Shown here: piece after piece, positions 24,825-32,800 of the stretch
How the letters are laid out: each line of letters begins with the position of its first letter
Position numbering within the stretch: the first letter of the stretch is position 1
NCBI GenBank assembly: GCA_013376735.1
Contig: VINJ01000001.1
Coordinates: 3,410,001-3,474,000, forward strand
Reading direction: 5' to 3'
DNA: 64,000 bases
From: a bacterium Scap17
Lineage (GTDB): Bacteria; Pseudomonadota; Gammaproteobacteria; Pseudomonadales; Halomonadaceae
Notes under the pieces: model-generated
Told to the model about the DNA's origin: nothing
The model's database searches: none
The model's input: only the letters and a program-made list of their open reading frames with translations
Made by a program: the position numbers and the translations under genes

Positions 24825-26321
24825 TCATTGGTCGGGGTCGGCGTCAGGGTCTGGGTCGTTCGCTTGCGCGGTGCCATTCTTGGCCACGCGGCGCGGGTCA
24901 GAATCGAGCACCAGCCCCTGGTCATCTGCGCTCACGTTGCCGCGCGCGATCTCCTTGTCGAGCTGATCGAGCGACCAGCCCCGCTCTGCTGCCGCCTCGC
25001 CGCGAGGCTTGAAGCCGGCGCGCACTTCCATCAGATCGGCGGTGACCTCCTTCACGGGGTCCACCCACTGCCATTTAGGCGCGATCCAGTCGATGGCCAG
25101 CAGATCCGCGCGGCGGCGTGCGTAGTCGGGAATGACCAGCGCCCCGCCGCTGACGGCGGTATCGAGCCACTTGGCCGCGATAGGCCGGCACCACTTGTGG
25201 ATCACCAGGTCGGCCTGCAGCATCTCAGCCCGCCGGCGGAACTCCAGCAGCCCCGCACGGATCGAGGAATAATTGACGCCCTGCAGATCGCCGGTCAGCT
25301 GCTCATGCGTCAGGCCGGCACCGCGCGCCACCGCGTGCATCTCGGTGCGCAGCCAGTTGGTGTAGCTGCTGCCAATATCGGGCGGGTCGGAGAATGTCAC
25401 CTCCTCGCCATCCTCCAGGTAGTGGATGCCGCCAGGCTCGAATGCATCAATGCCCTCGCCGCCCTCGCCATCCTCGACATGGGTGCCATGGGTGCCAAAG
25501 AATGGCCCTTCATCCTCGGGGTCGGCATCGGCCTTGCGCTTGACGAATGCCCCGAACAGCTGCGCCAGTTTCTGGCGCGCGAGGGTGGCATCCTGCATGG
25601 CGTCGATTTCATAGAGCCTGACGATCACGCTGGTCAGCTCGGGCACCCCGCGCAGCTGGCCAGGGCGGGTGCGCCGGAACAGGTGCAGCACCTGGTCGGC
25701 CGGCACCGGCACCCGCGTATTGATCTGCGCGGTCAGTTTCTCGGCAGGGTGGTAGCGCCAGAGATGGTAGGCGCGGCGCTGGCCGATGCCGTCCATCTCG
25801 ATGCCCATTTTGATCACGCGGTCGCTGAGGGTGGTGGAGTGGCTGGCGTCCAGGTGGTCGGCCTCGATCACCTGGATCTGCAGCGGCACGCTCAGGCCAT
25901 CGCTGATGCGGCGATAGCGGAAACGCCCCAGCACCTCGCCGGCCTCGAATTGACTGCCAATCGCCAGCGCCTGCAGGCCATAGAAGCTGTCCAGGCCATC
26001 GGCGTCGGCCTCGCCTGCCCAGCGGTCCCACAGCGCCTGGATCTCAGGATCTGACCACTGGGGTCTGATGCCGGTGCCCACCAGGTTGGCCACGTAGCTC
26101 TCGCGCGCGCCGCTGGCATAGGCGTTATTGCGCACTGCATGGCGACTGCGAGACTTGAGCAGCGGCAGCGAGTGAGCAATGGCGGCATTGGGGCCGGTGG
26201 TGGTCACACCCCGCCCTGCCATGCGTCGGCCCTGGCTTGCCCCTTCATAGGCGCTCGCCTTGATCCCCAGCCGCGAGGCGGCACGGCGCATACCCCGCGA
26301 GAGGGTGCTGATCACGCCCAT
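24825..26321 (-). CDS. portal protein, lambda GpB family
   Basis: This is a 498-residue protein, ATG 26321. Conserved portal features include AYASGARESYVANLVGTGIR near residue 50, GEVLGRFRYRR, IQVIEADHLDAS, YHPAEKLTAQINTRVPVPAD, VLHLFRRTRPGQLRGVPELT and LQGVNYSSIRAGLLEFRRRA, the lambda-type portal signature. It forms the dodecameric DNA channel at the capsid vertex. The acidic C-terminal tail ends NDPDPDADPDQ. Located between GpW and the protease as in lambda. Confidence 0.92.
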   Translation of the reverse strand: MGVISTLSRGMRRAASRLGIKASAYEGASQGRRMAGRGVTTTGPNAAIAHSLPLLKSRSRHAVRNNAYASGARESYVANLVGTGIRPQWSDPEIQALWDRWAGEADADGLDSFYGLQALAIGSQFEAGEVLGRFRYRRISDGLSVPLQIQVIEADHLDASHSTTLSDRVIKMGIEMDGIGQRRAYHLWRYHPAEKLTAQINTRVPVPADQVLHLFRRTRPGQLRGVPELTSVIVRLYEIDAMQDATLARQKLAQLFGAFVKRKADADPEDEGPFFGTHGTHVEDGEGGEGIDAFEPGGIHYLEDGEEVTFSDPPDIGSSYTNWLRTEMHAVARGAGLTHEQLTGDLQGVNYSSIRAGLLEFRRRAEMLQADLVIHKWCRPIAAKWLDTAVSGGALVIPDYARRRADLLAIDWIAPKWQWVDPVKEVTADLMEVRAGFKPRGEAAAERGWSLDQLDKEIARGNVSADDQGLVLDSDPRRVAKNGTAQANDPDPDADPDQ

Positions 26322-26322
26322 A

Positions 26323-26562
26323 TCACAGCCCCTTTGATGTCGTGGTGTAGCGGGTGCGGGATCTCAGCCGGCGGCCGATATGCGAGGCGCTGGCCACTTG
26401 TGCCGCGATGGTGCGCTCCAGCTCGCGCAGCTTGTCGATGTCGGCATCTGCATAGCTCAGCGTTTTGCCGTTGGCCGTGCGAAACGATGTCACCCGCTGG
26501 CCGGTGGCCAGATCGAGCACCGCCTGGCGAACGCGGGCGAGATCATCAGCGGTATATGCCAT
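26323..26562 (-). CDS. head-tail joining protein GpW-like
   Basis: This 79-residue basic protein (MAYTADDLARVRQAVLDLAT) has TGQRVTSFRTANGKTLSYAD and a helix LRELERTIAAQ. Length, helix-strand-helix order and position between the large terminase and portal genes match lambda GpW, which seals the packaged head and docks FII. ATG 26562; its stop is one base from the portal start. Confidence 0.85.
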   Translation of the reverse strand: MAYTADDLARVRQAVLDLATGQRVTSFRTANGKTLSYADADIDKLRELERTIAAQVASASHIGRRLRSRTRYTTTSKGL

Positions 26563-26594
26563 GGGGTAGGCTCCAAAGGTTGGCCGGCCACGCC

Positions 26595-28658
26595 CTATAG
26601 GCGCGACTTGACCACCCGCCGGCGCTTGCGCGCGGCCGGTGGCTTGGGTTGAGTGACGGCGGGGGCGGCGTCTGGCGACTGCGAGATCAGTGCGTTGTCA
26701 TCCCAGGCAGCCGCCCAGGGCGGCGGCGCGTTCCAGTCGATGCGCTCGCCTTTCATCAGGATGAACAGCGCCAGGTTGTACACGCACAGATCAAACGCCT
26801 CATTGGGTCGCTTGCCTGGCTTGCGCCATTTGCCGCTCGCGGGGTCGCGGATCTCATACGTCAATTCGTCATACCACCAGCGCCCCAGCCAGCTGGGTGT
26901 GTGCAGGTAGCCCGCGCCGGCGTTGTCGCGGTCCATCATCGCGGCAACGGCGTCTTTCAGCAGATCGGTGCCCAGCAGGTAGAGCAGCACGTCACCGCGC
27001 GCAGTGGATTGGCGAGACTTGCGGCCGGTGTTGTCCGGCCACGTCTTGCGCACCCGCGAGCTGCCGCGCGTGCTCGAGCCTTTGACCAGGAAGGCGCGCG
27101 ACTGCAGGCCATCGCGGCGCAGCCGGCGGTGCCAGTCATATGCCTGGCTGGTCACGCTCTCCTCGCCCTCGCCCTCGCCGCCGGTATCCACCGCGATGGA
27201 TGCCACCGGCATGCGGCGGCCGCTGCCGTCCTCGAGCTTGTAGCTGCGCAGCAGCACGTCACGGGTCAGCAGGTCCCAGTCCTCTGGCTGGGTGGCCGGC
27301 GAGATGGGGCGCGGCTCCTGGTCATTGTCAGGGCCGCGGTCCTCCTTGATGTTGAAACGGTCGATCACCCAGCACTCGCGGTGCGCGCCCCAGCCCTGGA
27401 TCTGCACGACAAAGCGGCGATCCTTGCCGCCCTGTACATCCACGGCAGCGGTCAGGAACCGCACGCCCTGGGGTACGGTGCGGCGCTGGTAATCCTCGGA
27501 GCGATCAGCCAGCCGCTCGCTCGAGCGTTGCGTGGCTGCGCGGCGGCGCAGATAGGGCCGGCCCCAATCGGTGTTTATCACCGCCTTGAGCGTTTCCTGG
27601 CTGTCGGTCTGCTGGTAAGTCTCCTCGGCACGCCTGAGCTTTTCATTCAGCGACGCCCAGGACTGGAAGGCCGCGGCCGGCCCCTCCATCCAGAATGAGG
27701 CGATGCGCGATCGCCGCGGGGTGCCGGTCATCTCGCCGGCCTCATCGAGCTGGGCACCCTCGGGCACCCAGCGGCCAGCCAGGTTGAGCTGACGCTTTGC
27801 CGCGGGGTCGATCTCGGTGCCGCAATGCGGGCAGAACACGCACCCCGCCTGCCGTGAGAAATTGTCCATCACCGGCGGGAACCACTGCCGGCAGTGCGCC
27901 TCGGGGCACTGCCAGTACCAGAGCCGCCGGTCGCCGGCGTTGAACAGATCCAGAATGCCGGTGGTGGGCGGTGCCATATGCGGGGCATCGTCGGGTCGCC
28001 GCCAGTCGGGATCGGTGATCTCGCGCCCTGGCGAGGACTCGGCCAGCGTCATGCCGGTTGAGCCAAATGTCTGGGTTCGCTTGCTGGCGAGCAGGAACGC
28101 GCTACCCTCGCCATCCACGTCATCGGGCAGGCGGTCGAAATCGGTGATCAGGACAAACTGATAATCGCTTGAGGCAAGGACGTTCTTTGACGGCCATTTG
28201 ATGCCCAGGTAGTTGCCGGCGCGAAAGGTCTTGTCATGCACGTTGTTGTCGTGCCCGCGCGGACTCATGCGCCCGACCAGGCGAGGCGAGTTGACCAGCA
28301 TGCGGTCAATGCGTTTCTTGCTGAACTCGCGCGCCTTCTCCTCGCTGATCTGCACGATCAGGCCATCGCCTGGGTCACACTCGATCTTGTAGGCGACATA
28401 ACCATCCACTAGAGCATTGGTCTTGCCGGTACGCGCGGGGCCGACAAAGATCACGGCGTCATAGAGCCGCGATCCCATGCAATCCAGCGGCTCGCGCATA
28501 TACGGGGTGGTGTCTGCGCTCCAGTCGCGCACGGTGCCATCACCGCTGACCACCTTCATGACCTCGGCCGCTGACTCGCTGGGCTGGATGCGTCGAGGCG
28601 GCCGGATCAGCTCGGCCACGTCGCGCCGGATAGAGGCGGCACTGGCGGTGCTAGTCAT
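26595..28658 (-). CDS. terminase large subunit, GpA family
   Basis: This is a 687-residue motor/nuclease starting at ATG 28658 (MTSTASAASIRRD), which follows a GGAGAGAG Shine-Dalgarno and overlaps the small subunit's end; two ATGs lie slightly upstream. Walker A is VGPARTGKTN (about residues 72-81) and Walker B-like is FVLITDFDRL. A zinc-finger-like CPEAHCRQW...CVFCPHC occurs near residues 250-290. The nuclease half contains TAAVDVQGGKDRRFVVQIQG and IAVDTGGEGEGEE. This is the lambda GpA type, which cuts at cos sites and drives packaging. Confidence 0.92.
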   Translation of the reverse strand: MTSTASAASIRRDVAELIRPPRRIQPSESAAEVMKVVSGDGTVRDWSADTTPYMREPLDCMGSRLYDAVIFVGPARTGKTNALVDGYVAYKIECDPGDGLIVQISEEKAREFSKKRIDRMLVNSPRLVGRMSPRGHDNNVHDKTFRAGNYLGIKWPSKNVLASSDYQFVLITDFDRLPDDVDGEGSAFLLASKRTQTFGSTGMTLAESSPGREITDPDWRRPDDAPHMAPPTTGILDLFNAGDRRLWYWQCPEAHCRQWFPPVMDNFSRQAGCVFCPHCGTEIDPAAKRQLNLAGRWVPEGAQLDEAGEMTGTPRRSRIASFWMEGPAAAFQSWASLNEKLRRAEETYQQTDSQETLKAVINTDWGRPYLRRRAATQRSSERLADRSEDYQRRTVPQGVRFLTAAVDVQGGKDRRFVVQIQGWGAHRECWVIDRFNIKEDRGPDNDQEPRPISPATQPEDWDLLTRDVLLRSYKLEDGSGRRMPVASIAVDTGGEGEGEESVTSQAYDWHRRLRRDGLQSRAFLVKGSSTRGSSRVRKTWPDNTGRKSRQSTARGDVLLYLLGTDLLKDAVAAMMDRDNAGAGYLHTPSWLGRWWYDELTYEIRDPASGKWRKPGKRPNEAFDLCVYNLALFILMKGERIDWNAPPPWAAAWDDNALISQSPDAAPAVTQPKPPAARKRRRVVKSRL

Positions 28659-29151
28659 CGGCGCTCTCTCCATCATCCGCGATTATTGCCTGGTACATCT
28701 GTTCGCGCAGCGCGTCGGTCACCTGCTCCACTAGCTGGATGCTCTCGGGAGCCAGGCCGGCGTCGCGCTCCAGCATGTCGGCCAGCGAATCCAGGCCACT
28801 GGCCACCGCCTTGGCCAGCCGGCTCATCTCGCGGTGCGCATCCTCCACCGGCACCAGCAGGCGCAGCTGCTGCTCGAGCTTCACGCGCTCGGTTTCGGAC
28901 TGATACCACGCCTTGCGATCCTGGGGCGGCAGATCATCAGGATCACCGCCGGCGGTCCCGATCATGTCGGAGTACAGCGCGGGGCCGACATCCGCCAGGG
29001 CATAAACGCTGGTACTGCCACGCTGGCCGGCCGGTACTACACCAGCGGCGCGCAGCCGCTTGCGCACGGTGTCGCGGTGTAATCCGAAGGCGTCAGCAAT
29101 GCGCGTGATATTCCAGTGGTACGCCTCTTTTAACGCGCTGATGTCTGCCAT
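28651..29151 (-). CDS. terminase small subunit (DUF1441/Nu1-like)
   Basis: This is a 166-residue protein from ATG 29151 (MADISALKEAYHWNITRIAD). The N-terminal helix-turn-helix, HWNITRIADAFGLHRDTVRK (residues about 11-31), is followed by a helical dimerisation part (ETERVKLEQQLRLLVPVEDA) and an acidic tail. This is the DNA-recognition subunit that binds cos. It overlaps the start of the large subunit gene. A slightly longer start at 29175 is possible. Confidence 0.85.
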   Translation of the reverse strand: MADISALKEAYHWNITRIADAFGLHRDTVRKRLRAAGVVPAGQRGSTSVYALADVGPALYSDMIGTAGGDPDDLPPQDRKAWYQSETERVKLEQQLRLLVPVEDAHREMSRLAKAVASGLDSLADMLERDAGLAPESIQLVEQVTDALREQMYQAIIADDGESADD

Positions 29152-29569
29152 GCGCTGGCCACCTCTGCTGATCACGTCACTGCCGAAGCATCGGCACCAT
29201 CGGCACCTCGAAAGTCAATAGCTATGCGGGATTACGCACGGTGCCGCTGCCGACGCTAGAAACCCGAAAAAATGCCGAGATCCGCGAGTCTGCGCCCCCG
29301 TGGTTGCTCCACCCCTAGCCAGAAGGACCCGCGATTTTTCTGCATGCCGCGTGGTTGCTGGGATACAGACCGATCACGGCCTACCAGGCATTACCGCGAT
29401 GTGAGTAACTTTTCATTTGGTATCCACCCCGAGAGGCAGTCGTCTTGCCCCCCCACACATAGGCGCCCGGCATGAGTGCGGCGGTTTGATAGGCACAGAC
29501 CTTCTCCTCTACTACGTTGAGAGTTGCGCATACACGAACATGCAGGGGCACCGATCAAAGGAGGCAGTC
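29152..29569. other. non-coding region upstream of terminase; candidate cos/packaging region
   Basis: No gene is evident in these 418 bases. In lambda-type phages the cos site lies just upstream of the small terminase gene, so this is the expected place, but I cannot point to the nicking sequence. The stretch between 29180 and 29300 contains repeated GGCACC/CGGCACC words (GCATCGGCACCATCGGCACC near 29184) that could be part of a protein-binding site. Confidence 0.35.
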
Positions 29570-29761
29570 ATGATGCTCGAGCTATATCTCTATCGCTGCA
29601 CTGACGGCTGGGCAGTACGTCGTGAGCTCGAGGATATGCCGCACAAGACATTCAAGCAGGAAGCCGAAGCCCGCGAGTACGCTGAGACTCTCGCCCATAT
29701 CCAAGGCTACAAGCTCTATGTCATCCACGATGGTGGGAACGGACGAGATCGTGTGCTGTGA
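29570..29761 (+). CDS. 63-aa protein, DUF2188-like, moron candidate
   Basis: This 63-residue protein (MMLELYLYRCTDGWAVRREL) has an excellent Shine-Dalgarno, AAAGGAGGCAG, before ATG 29570. The W-A-V-x-x-E, then EAEAREYAETLA helix, then YKLYVIHDGGNG layout resembles the small DUF2188 fold (strand-helix-strand), similarity noted by eye. It is read rightward, against the leftward late operon, and converges on the KilA-N gene with a 17-bp gap. Such an isolated inverted gene inside a late operon is typical of a moron expressed from its own promoter. Confidence 0.6.
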   Translation: MMLELYLYRCTDGWAVRRELEDMPHKTFKQEAEAREYAETLAHIQGYKLYVIHDGGNGRDRVL

Positions 29762-29778
29762 CTGAGGCAAGGGAGTGA

Positions 29779-30273
29779 TCATGAGTCGATGGGCAGCGCC
29801 ATCTGAAGCTCTTGTCGCCAGTAGTCAGCACGAGACTCCAGTGCCGGCTTGACCCATCGATGGCTGGCCAGTTCGCGACCGGCAAGGCTCCCCTTGGCAT
29901 TCTGGTCATCCAGTGCGCGGCAGGCCTTTTCAAACTCTTGCATAGCGCTCAGCTCGCCCCGCATGAATGCGTCGATTCTAAGGTCACACCATACTGCGAA
30001 CCGGACATCCAGCCATTGGGCGAACCGGACTCCGAGCTTGGGGTGCAGCCATGTGCCACTGTCATAACGACCACGGCGGGTTTTTAAAAGTGACTCAGGA
30101 TCACAATTAAGTGCCGCGGCAAACTCTCGAAGATACGCCCGCGTTTCGTCTTGCTTAAGCCAATCCACAGGGCGCTTATGAAAGCGCTTGGCAATGTCGG
30201 TGGCATTGATCCAGCCATCTGTGTTGAAGCGGATGGACTGGCCTTCGTAGTCGAACGGAATAACGTTTGTCAT
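29779..30273 (-). CDS. KilA-N domain protein
   Basis: This is a 164-residue protein, ATG 30273. The KilA-N domain spans residues about 8-105: GWINATDIAKRFHKRPVDWL, then GRYDSGTWLHPKLGVRFAQW and LDVRFAVWCDLRIDAFMRGE. KilA-N is a DNA-binding fold of phage regulators and antirepressors (P1 KilA, Bro-like). The C-terminal 60 residues are helical. It lies between the lysis cassette and terminase and is isolated by terminators/hairpins upstream. Role in this phage unknown; a lysogeny or late-stage regulator is plausible. Confidence 0.8.
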   Translation of the reverse strand: MTNVIPFDYEGQSIRFNTDGWINATDIAKRFHKRPVDWLKQDETRAYLREFAAALNCDPESLLKTRRGRYDSGTWLHPKLGVRFAQWLDVRFAVWCDLRIDAFMRGELSAMQEFEKACRALDDQNAKGSLAGRELASHRWVKPALESRADYWRQELQMALPIDS

Positions 30274-30290
30274 CGGTAGAGCCTTTTAGA

Positions 30291-30364
30291 GATAGAGCCT
30301 GTCACCCAGGAGTCGCCAACCCAGAGAGGCCCGATGAAGCCATCGGCGCTCCTCAGGCTCTATC
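30291..30364. repeat. long-range inverted repeat upstream of KilA-N gene
   Basis: Perfect 11-bp inverted arms GATAGAGCCTG (30291-30301) and CAGGCTCTATC (30354-30364) enclose a second small stem (CGATG...CATCG). It lies in the leader of the KilA-N gene and could fold in the mRNA or be a protein site. Confidence 0.4.
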
Positions 30365-30407
30365 CTGAAAGGCTCTGGTAAGTGCCGGGCGCGGGTGAAG
30401 CGCCCAC

Positions 30408-30437
30408 AAAAAAGCCCCACCGGATGGCAGGGCTTTT
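30408..30437 (-). terminator. intrinsic terminator, copy 1 of 3 (after Rz1)
   Basis: AAAAGCCC pairs with GGGCTTTT around CACCGGATGGCA. With A and T runs on both sides it is effective on either strand. It is the first of three near-identical hairpins (others at 32029 and 32688) around the lysis cassette. Confidence 0.7.
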
Positions 30438-30451
30438 CAATTCTTGTGGTG

Positions 30452-30760
30452 TTACTCAGCAGTCGTCTGCTCGGCCCCATCAGGGCCATCGGCCAGGCGC
30501 TCGAGGATCGAGGCCGTCGCCGTGCGGTCAGCATTGAAGCGACGGCGCTGCGACTCATAGTCAGCCAGCAGGCTGAGCAGATCACGGTTGGATGTCACTG
30601 GCCTATCAGGCGCAGGCAGTGGATTGAGCAGGTAGCTCGGCACCTCAGGTGTGCACTGCCACTCAGTGGGCATCACCACTGGCTGGCGCTCGAAGGCGCT
30701 GCAGCCACTCAGCAGCAGCATCAGGCACAGGCCGGTCAGCCCAATCCCCAGTCGGCGCAT
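30452..30760 (-). CDS. Rz1-like outer-membrane spanin lipoprotein
   Basis: This is a 102-residue protein from ATG 30760 (MRRLGIGLTGLCLMLLLSGC). The signal peptide ends in a lipobox L-S-G-C (Cys20), followed by a Pro-rich mature part (VMPTEWQCTPEVP, LLNPLPAPDRPV). Lipoprotein plus Pro-rich mature segment plus position over the 3' end of the Rz-like gene identifies the outer-membrane spanin partner. It begins inside the Rz gene in another reading frame (98-bp overlap). It cooperates with Rz to fuse inner and outer membranes at lysis. Confidence 0.85.
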   Translation of the reverse strand: MRRLGIGLTGLCLMLLLSGCSAFERQPVVMPTEWQCTPEVPSYLLNPLPAPDRPVTSNRDLLSLLADYESQRRRFNADRTATASILERLADGPDGAEQTTAE

Positions 30761-31088
30761 CGTCGTTCTCCATTCGGCGAGCAGCTGCTCGAGCAGCCAT
30801 GATTGAACGGTCATCCAGGGCGCGACTAGCCTCGCGTGCCTCCAATGCGACGGACAATCGCTTCATCTGATTGCCGTAGTGCAGCGCCATCATCTCGAGC
30901 CCGCGGTTGACCGCCTTCTCGGTGGATAGCTCAGCCTTGAGGTCATTGGCATGCTGCTCGGCCTTGGTCGCCTCATAGGTCTTCATCGCACCCCAGCCCA
31001 GCACCACTGCCATCAGGACGACCTCGATCTTCACGCCTGATATCAGCTTGCGGCCCCATGCCCACGCGGTCGTGATCAGTGCAGCCAT
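30663..31088 (-). CDS. Rz-like inner-membrane spanin
   Basis: This is a 141-residue protein, ATG 31088. One N-terminal transmembrane helix (IEVVLMAVVLGWGAMKTYEA, residues about 20-40) is followed by a long charged coiled coil (KAEQHANDLKAELSTEKAVN to LSVALEAREASRALD), the architecture of i-spanins. The start lies 13 bp within the holin gene end, and Rz1 is nested in its 3' end. Function: the periplasmic partner bridging to Rz1. Confidence 0.85.
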   Translation of the reverse strand: MAALITTAWAWGRKLISGVKIEVVLMAVVLGWGAMKTYEATKAEQHANDLKAELSTEKAVNRGLEMMALHYGNQMKRLSVALEAREASRALDDRSIMAARAAARRMENDDAPTGDWADRPVPDAAAEWLQRLRAPASGDAH

Positions 31089-31429
31089 CGTCCCAGCACC
31101 TTATCGAAGATGGCGTCAGACTTGGCACGCAGCCACTCGACACCGAGGAAAGCGATCGCAGCCCCGATGGCCACGGCCATATCCTGATCCAAGCCGCCCC
31201 AGTCCAGCAGCGGCTTGAGCGCCAATGTCAGGCCCCCCACCAGGGTCGCCTCGAGCAATGACTTGTAGAAGCGGCCTCCGGCATGCAGGCCGCGCAGCAG
31301 CGCGATCACGAATGACAGCCCCGCTGCATAGAGGTTGGCTTGATACGGCTGTAGCCACTCCAGCAGCATCTGCCATGTCGATGGATCGCGGTGTGGCATA
31401 TCGGCGGGCTCGTGGTCGTCGTCATGCAT
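31076..31429 (-). CDS. phage holin
   Basis: This is a 117-residue small membrane protein, ATG 31429 with a strong AGGAGG. An acidic His/Asp-rich N-terminus (HDDDHEPADMPHRD) is followed by three hydrophobic segments: ANLYAAGLSFVIALLRGL, LLEATLVGGLTLALKPLLD and DMAVAIGAAIAFLGVEWLRA. This pattern with RFYKSLLEATL-G-GLTLAL fits the lambda/HP1-group phage holin family. It opens the inner membrane for the endolysin encoded directly upstream. Confidence 0.88.
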   Translation of the reverse strand: MHDDDHEPADMPHRDPSTWQMLLEWLQPYQANLYAAGLSFVIALLRGLHAGGRFYKSLLEATLVGGLTLALKPLLDWGGLDQDMAVAIGAAIAFLGVEWLRAKSDAIFDKVLGRWLH

Positions 31430-31473
31430 ATGGCCTCCTGAGTCGGTAGGCCCTGCGTAGTTCGTCGTTATCG

Positions 31474-32010
31474 TTATGCGATGTGGCCGCCAGCACGCAC
31501 GTACACGCCCAGCAGCTCATCGGTATCAAGCTCACGCTGGCCGTACCCTGCCCCCGGCAGGCTCGCCCAGATGCGCCGACAGGCGTGGATGGCCTCAGCG
31601 ATGCGCCCGTCATACACCAGCCCCAGTGCCCGACACTGGCGGATCAACTGCTTGGCCGCCTCATCCTGCGAGGCTGGCGAGAAGTCCGGCAGGTGGAAGC
31701 GCTTGGCCAGGTCATCCCAGGTACGGATCAGAAATTGATAGCGGCCAGCTGCCGTCGAGTGAATGCCCAGATTCGGCAGCCATACCGACTGGCGGGGATG
31801 ATCATCGAAGCCGTCGAAGGTCTTGCCGCCCACCAGCACGTCATAGCCCTCGATCGAGCTGAAGCGCGGCGTGCCCTCGGCATAGGCAATGGTGTCCAGG
31901 AAGGCCGCCAGATTGCTGGCATCATCAGCCGCCGGATCAACAGGCGCATCGAAGCCCACCAGCTCGACCTCATCGAGCCAGTGCGCGGGGGCATGTGCAG
32001 GCATGGGCAT
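31474..32010 (-). CDS. endolysin, lambda R-like lytic transglycosylase
   Basis: This protein has about 178 residues. Core motifs match lambda R: LAAFLDTIAYAEGT (catalytic Glu in AEGT), GYDVLVGGKTFDGFDDHPRQ, GRYQFLIRTWDDLAKR, FSPASQDEAAKQLI and IWASLPGAGYGQRELDT. It cleaves peptidoglycan glycan strands forming 1,6-anhydro ends. I prefer the ATG at 32010 or 32004 because the longer reading starts at a GTG and runs through a terminator hairpin; neither has a strong Shine-Dalgarno, and the 30-residue lead before the domain is longer than lambda R's. No signal peptide, so holin-dependent. Confidence 0.9.
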   Translation of the reverse strand: MPMPAHAPAHWLDEVELVGFDAPVDPAADDASNLAAFLDTIAYAEGTPRFSSIEGYDVLVGGKTFDGFDDHPRQSVWLPNLGIHSTAAGRYQFLIRTWDDLAKRFHLPDFSPASQDEAAKQLIRQCRALGLVYDGRIAEAIHACRRIWASLPGAGYGQRELDTDELLGVYVRAGGHIA

Positions 32011-32028
32011 CACCGGGGGGCAGATACG

Positions 32029-32054
32029 AAAAAGCCCCGCCGGATGGCAGGGCT
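32029..32054 (-). terminator. intrinsic terminator, copy 2 of 3 (before endolysin)
   Basis: AGCCC-CGCCGGATGGC-AGGGCT followed on the minus strand by TTTTTCG. It lies immediately upstream of the endolysin start, so late transcription must read through it. Confidence 0.6.
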
Positions 32055-32074
32055 CGGAAATCACATGGAACACA

Positions 32075-32281
32075 CTAAGAATATCGTCTGCGGGAACGAC
32101 CGTGCTTCAGTGCTGCCTCAGCTACGTTATGAGTGAGCAGCGTAAATTCACATTCCTCGACGACAACATCCAAGTCTATCCCCATGTCGTCACACACAAT
32201 GCATAGAGACTCACCAAGAGGCCTGAGCTCTCCTCTCTTGGCCATCTCCACATGAGTCACACAAATGATGTCATCGAGCAT
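32075..32281 (-). CDS. hypothetical phage protein, 68 aa
   Basis: This is a 68-residue acidic protein (MLDDIICVTHVEMAKRGELR) ending in a basic tail, RSRRRYS. No family is recognised. It lies between two copies of the same terminator, just upstream of the lysis genes. The start at ATG 32281 has only a weak Shine-Dalgarno. Confidence 0.4.
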   Translation of the reverse strand: MLDDIICVTHVEMAKRGELRPLGESLCIVCDDMGIDLDVVVEECEFTLLTHNVAEAALKHGRSRRRYS

Positions 32282-32290
32282 AGACGCACT

Positions 32291-32584
32291 CTAAAAAGGC
32301 GGATGGTTTGAAAAAGCGGTTATTTCTGCGTCACGCTCAAGGTATGAATGTCTCAGCGCCCTGCGTGCCTCAAAGCGCTTTTTCCTTGAACGCGCCTCGT
32401 TACAGGCCTTCACAGCCAGCTCGCGAGTCAGCCCTAGATGCTGGTACTGATCAACCACCTCACGAATGGTGTAATGCTCTGCTTCGATAACCAGATTTAA
32501 CGCTTTTCCTAGATCGTAAAGATTACCACCCGCACCTCTTGCGACCAATTCTTGGGTGATTATTCTCATGAACTCTGTATCCAT
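32291..32584 (-). CDS. hypothetical phage protein, 97 aa
   Basis: This is a 97-residue, predicted helical protein (MDTEFMRIITQELVARGAGG) with a basic middle (NEARSRKKRFEARRALRHSY). It ends 10 bp before the next gene. The DNA upstream (32590-32680) is AT-rich and may hold the promoter. Not recognised. The Lys/Arg-rich second half could bind nucleic acid. Confidence 0.45.
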   Translation of the reverse strand: MDTEFMRIITQELVARGAGGNLYDLGKALNLVIEAEHYTIREVVDQYQHLGLTRELAVKACNEARSRKKRFEARRALRHSYLERDAEITAFSNHPPF

Positions 32585-32687
32585 TTGGTAATTTTTGTAA
32601 GCAAGATATCGACACTGCTTCGTTTATGCTTCAACGAAATGGATATAAAGAATCTGTTGACTTAACGCGACCTTCATGAACATGCAA

Positions 32688-32716
32688 CAAAAAGCCCCGC
32701 CAGATGGCAGGGCTTT
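32688..32716 (-). terminator. intrinsic terminator, copy 3 of 3
   Basis: AAAGCCC-CGCCAGATGGC-AGGGCTTT, with AAAAA on the left giving TTTTTG on the minus strand. It closes the early operon after the gene ending at 32801 and is nearly identical to the hairpins at 30408 and 32029. Confidence 0.7.
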
Positions 32717-32800
32717 GAAATGAGCGGTGATCCAGAGACGCAAGAATCACACAATAGCTGGATCGTACCCTCTCGCGGCCGCTTTTGCAACATGTGGTAG

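Noticed and set aside
24480-26054. Plus-strand 524-codon open frame opposite portal and protease genes
   Set aside because: Antisense shadow of the lambda-type portal and protease.
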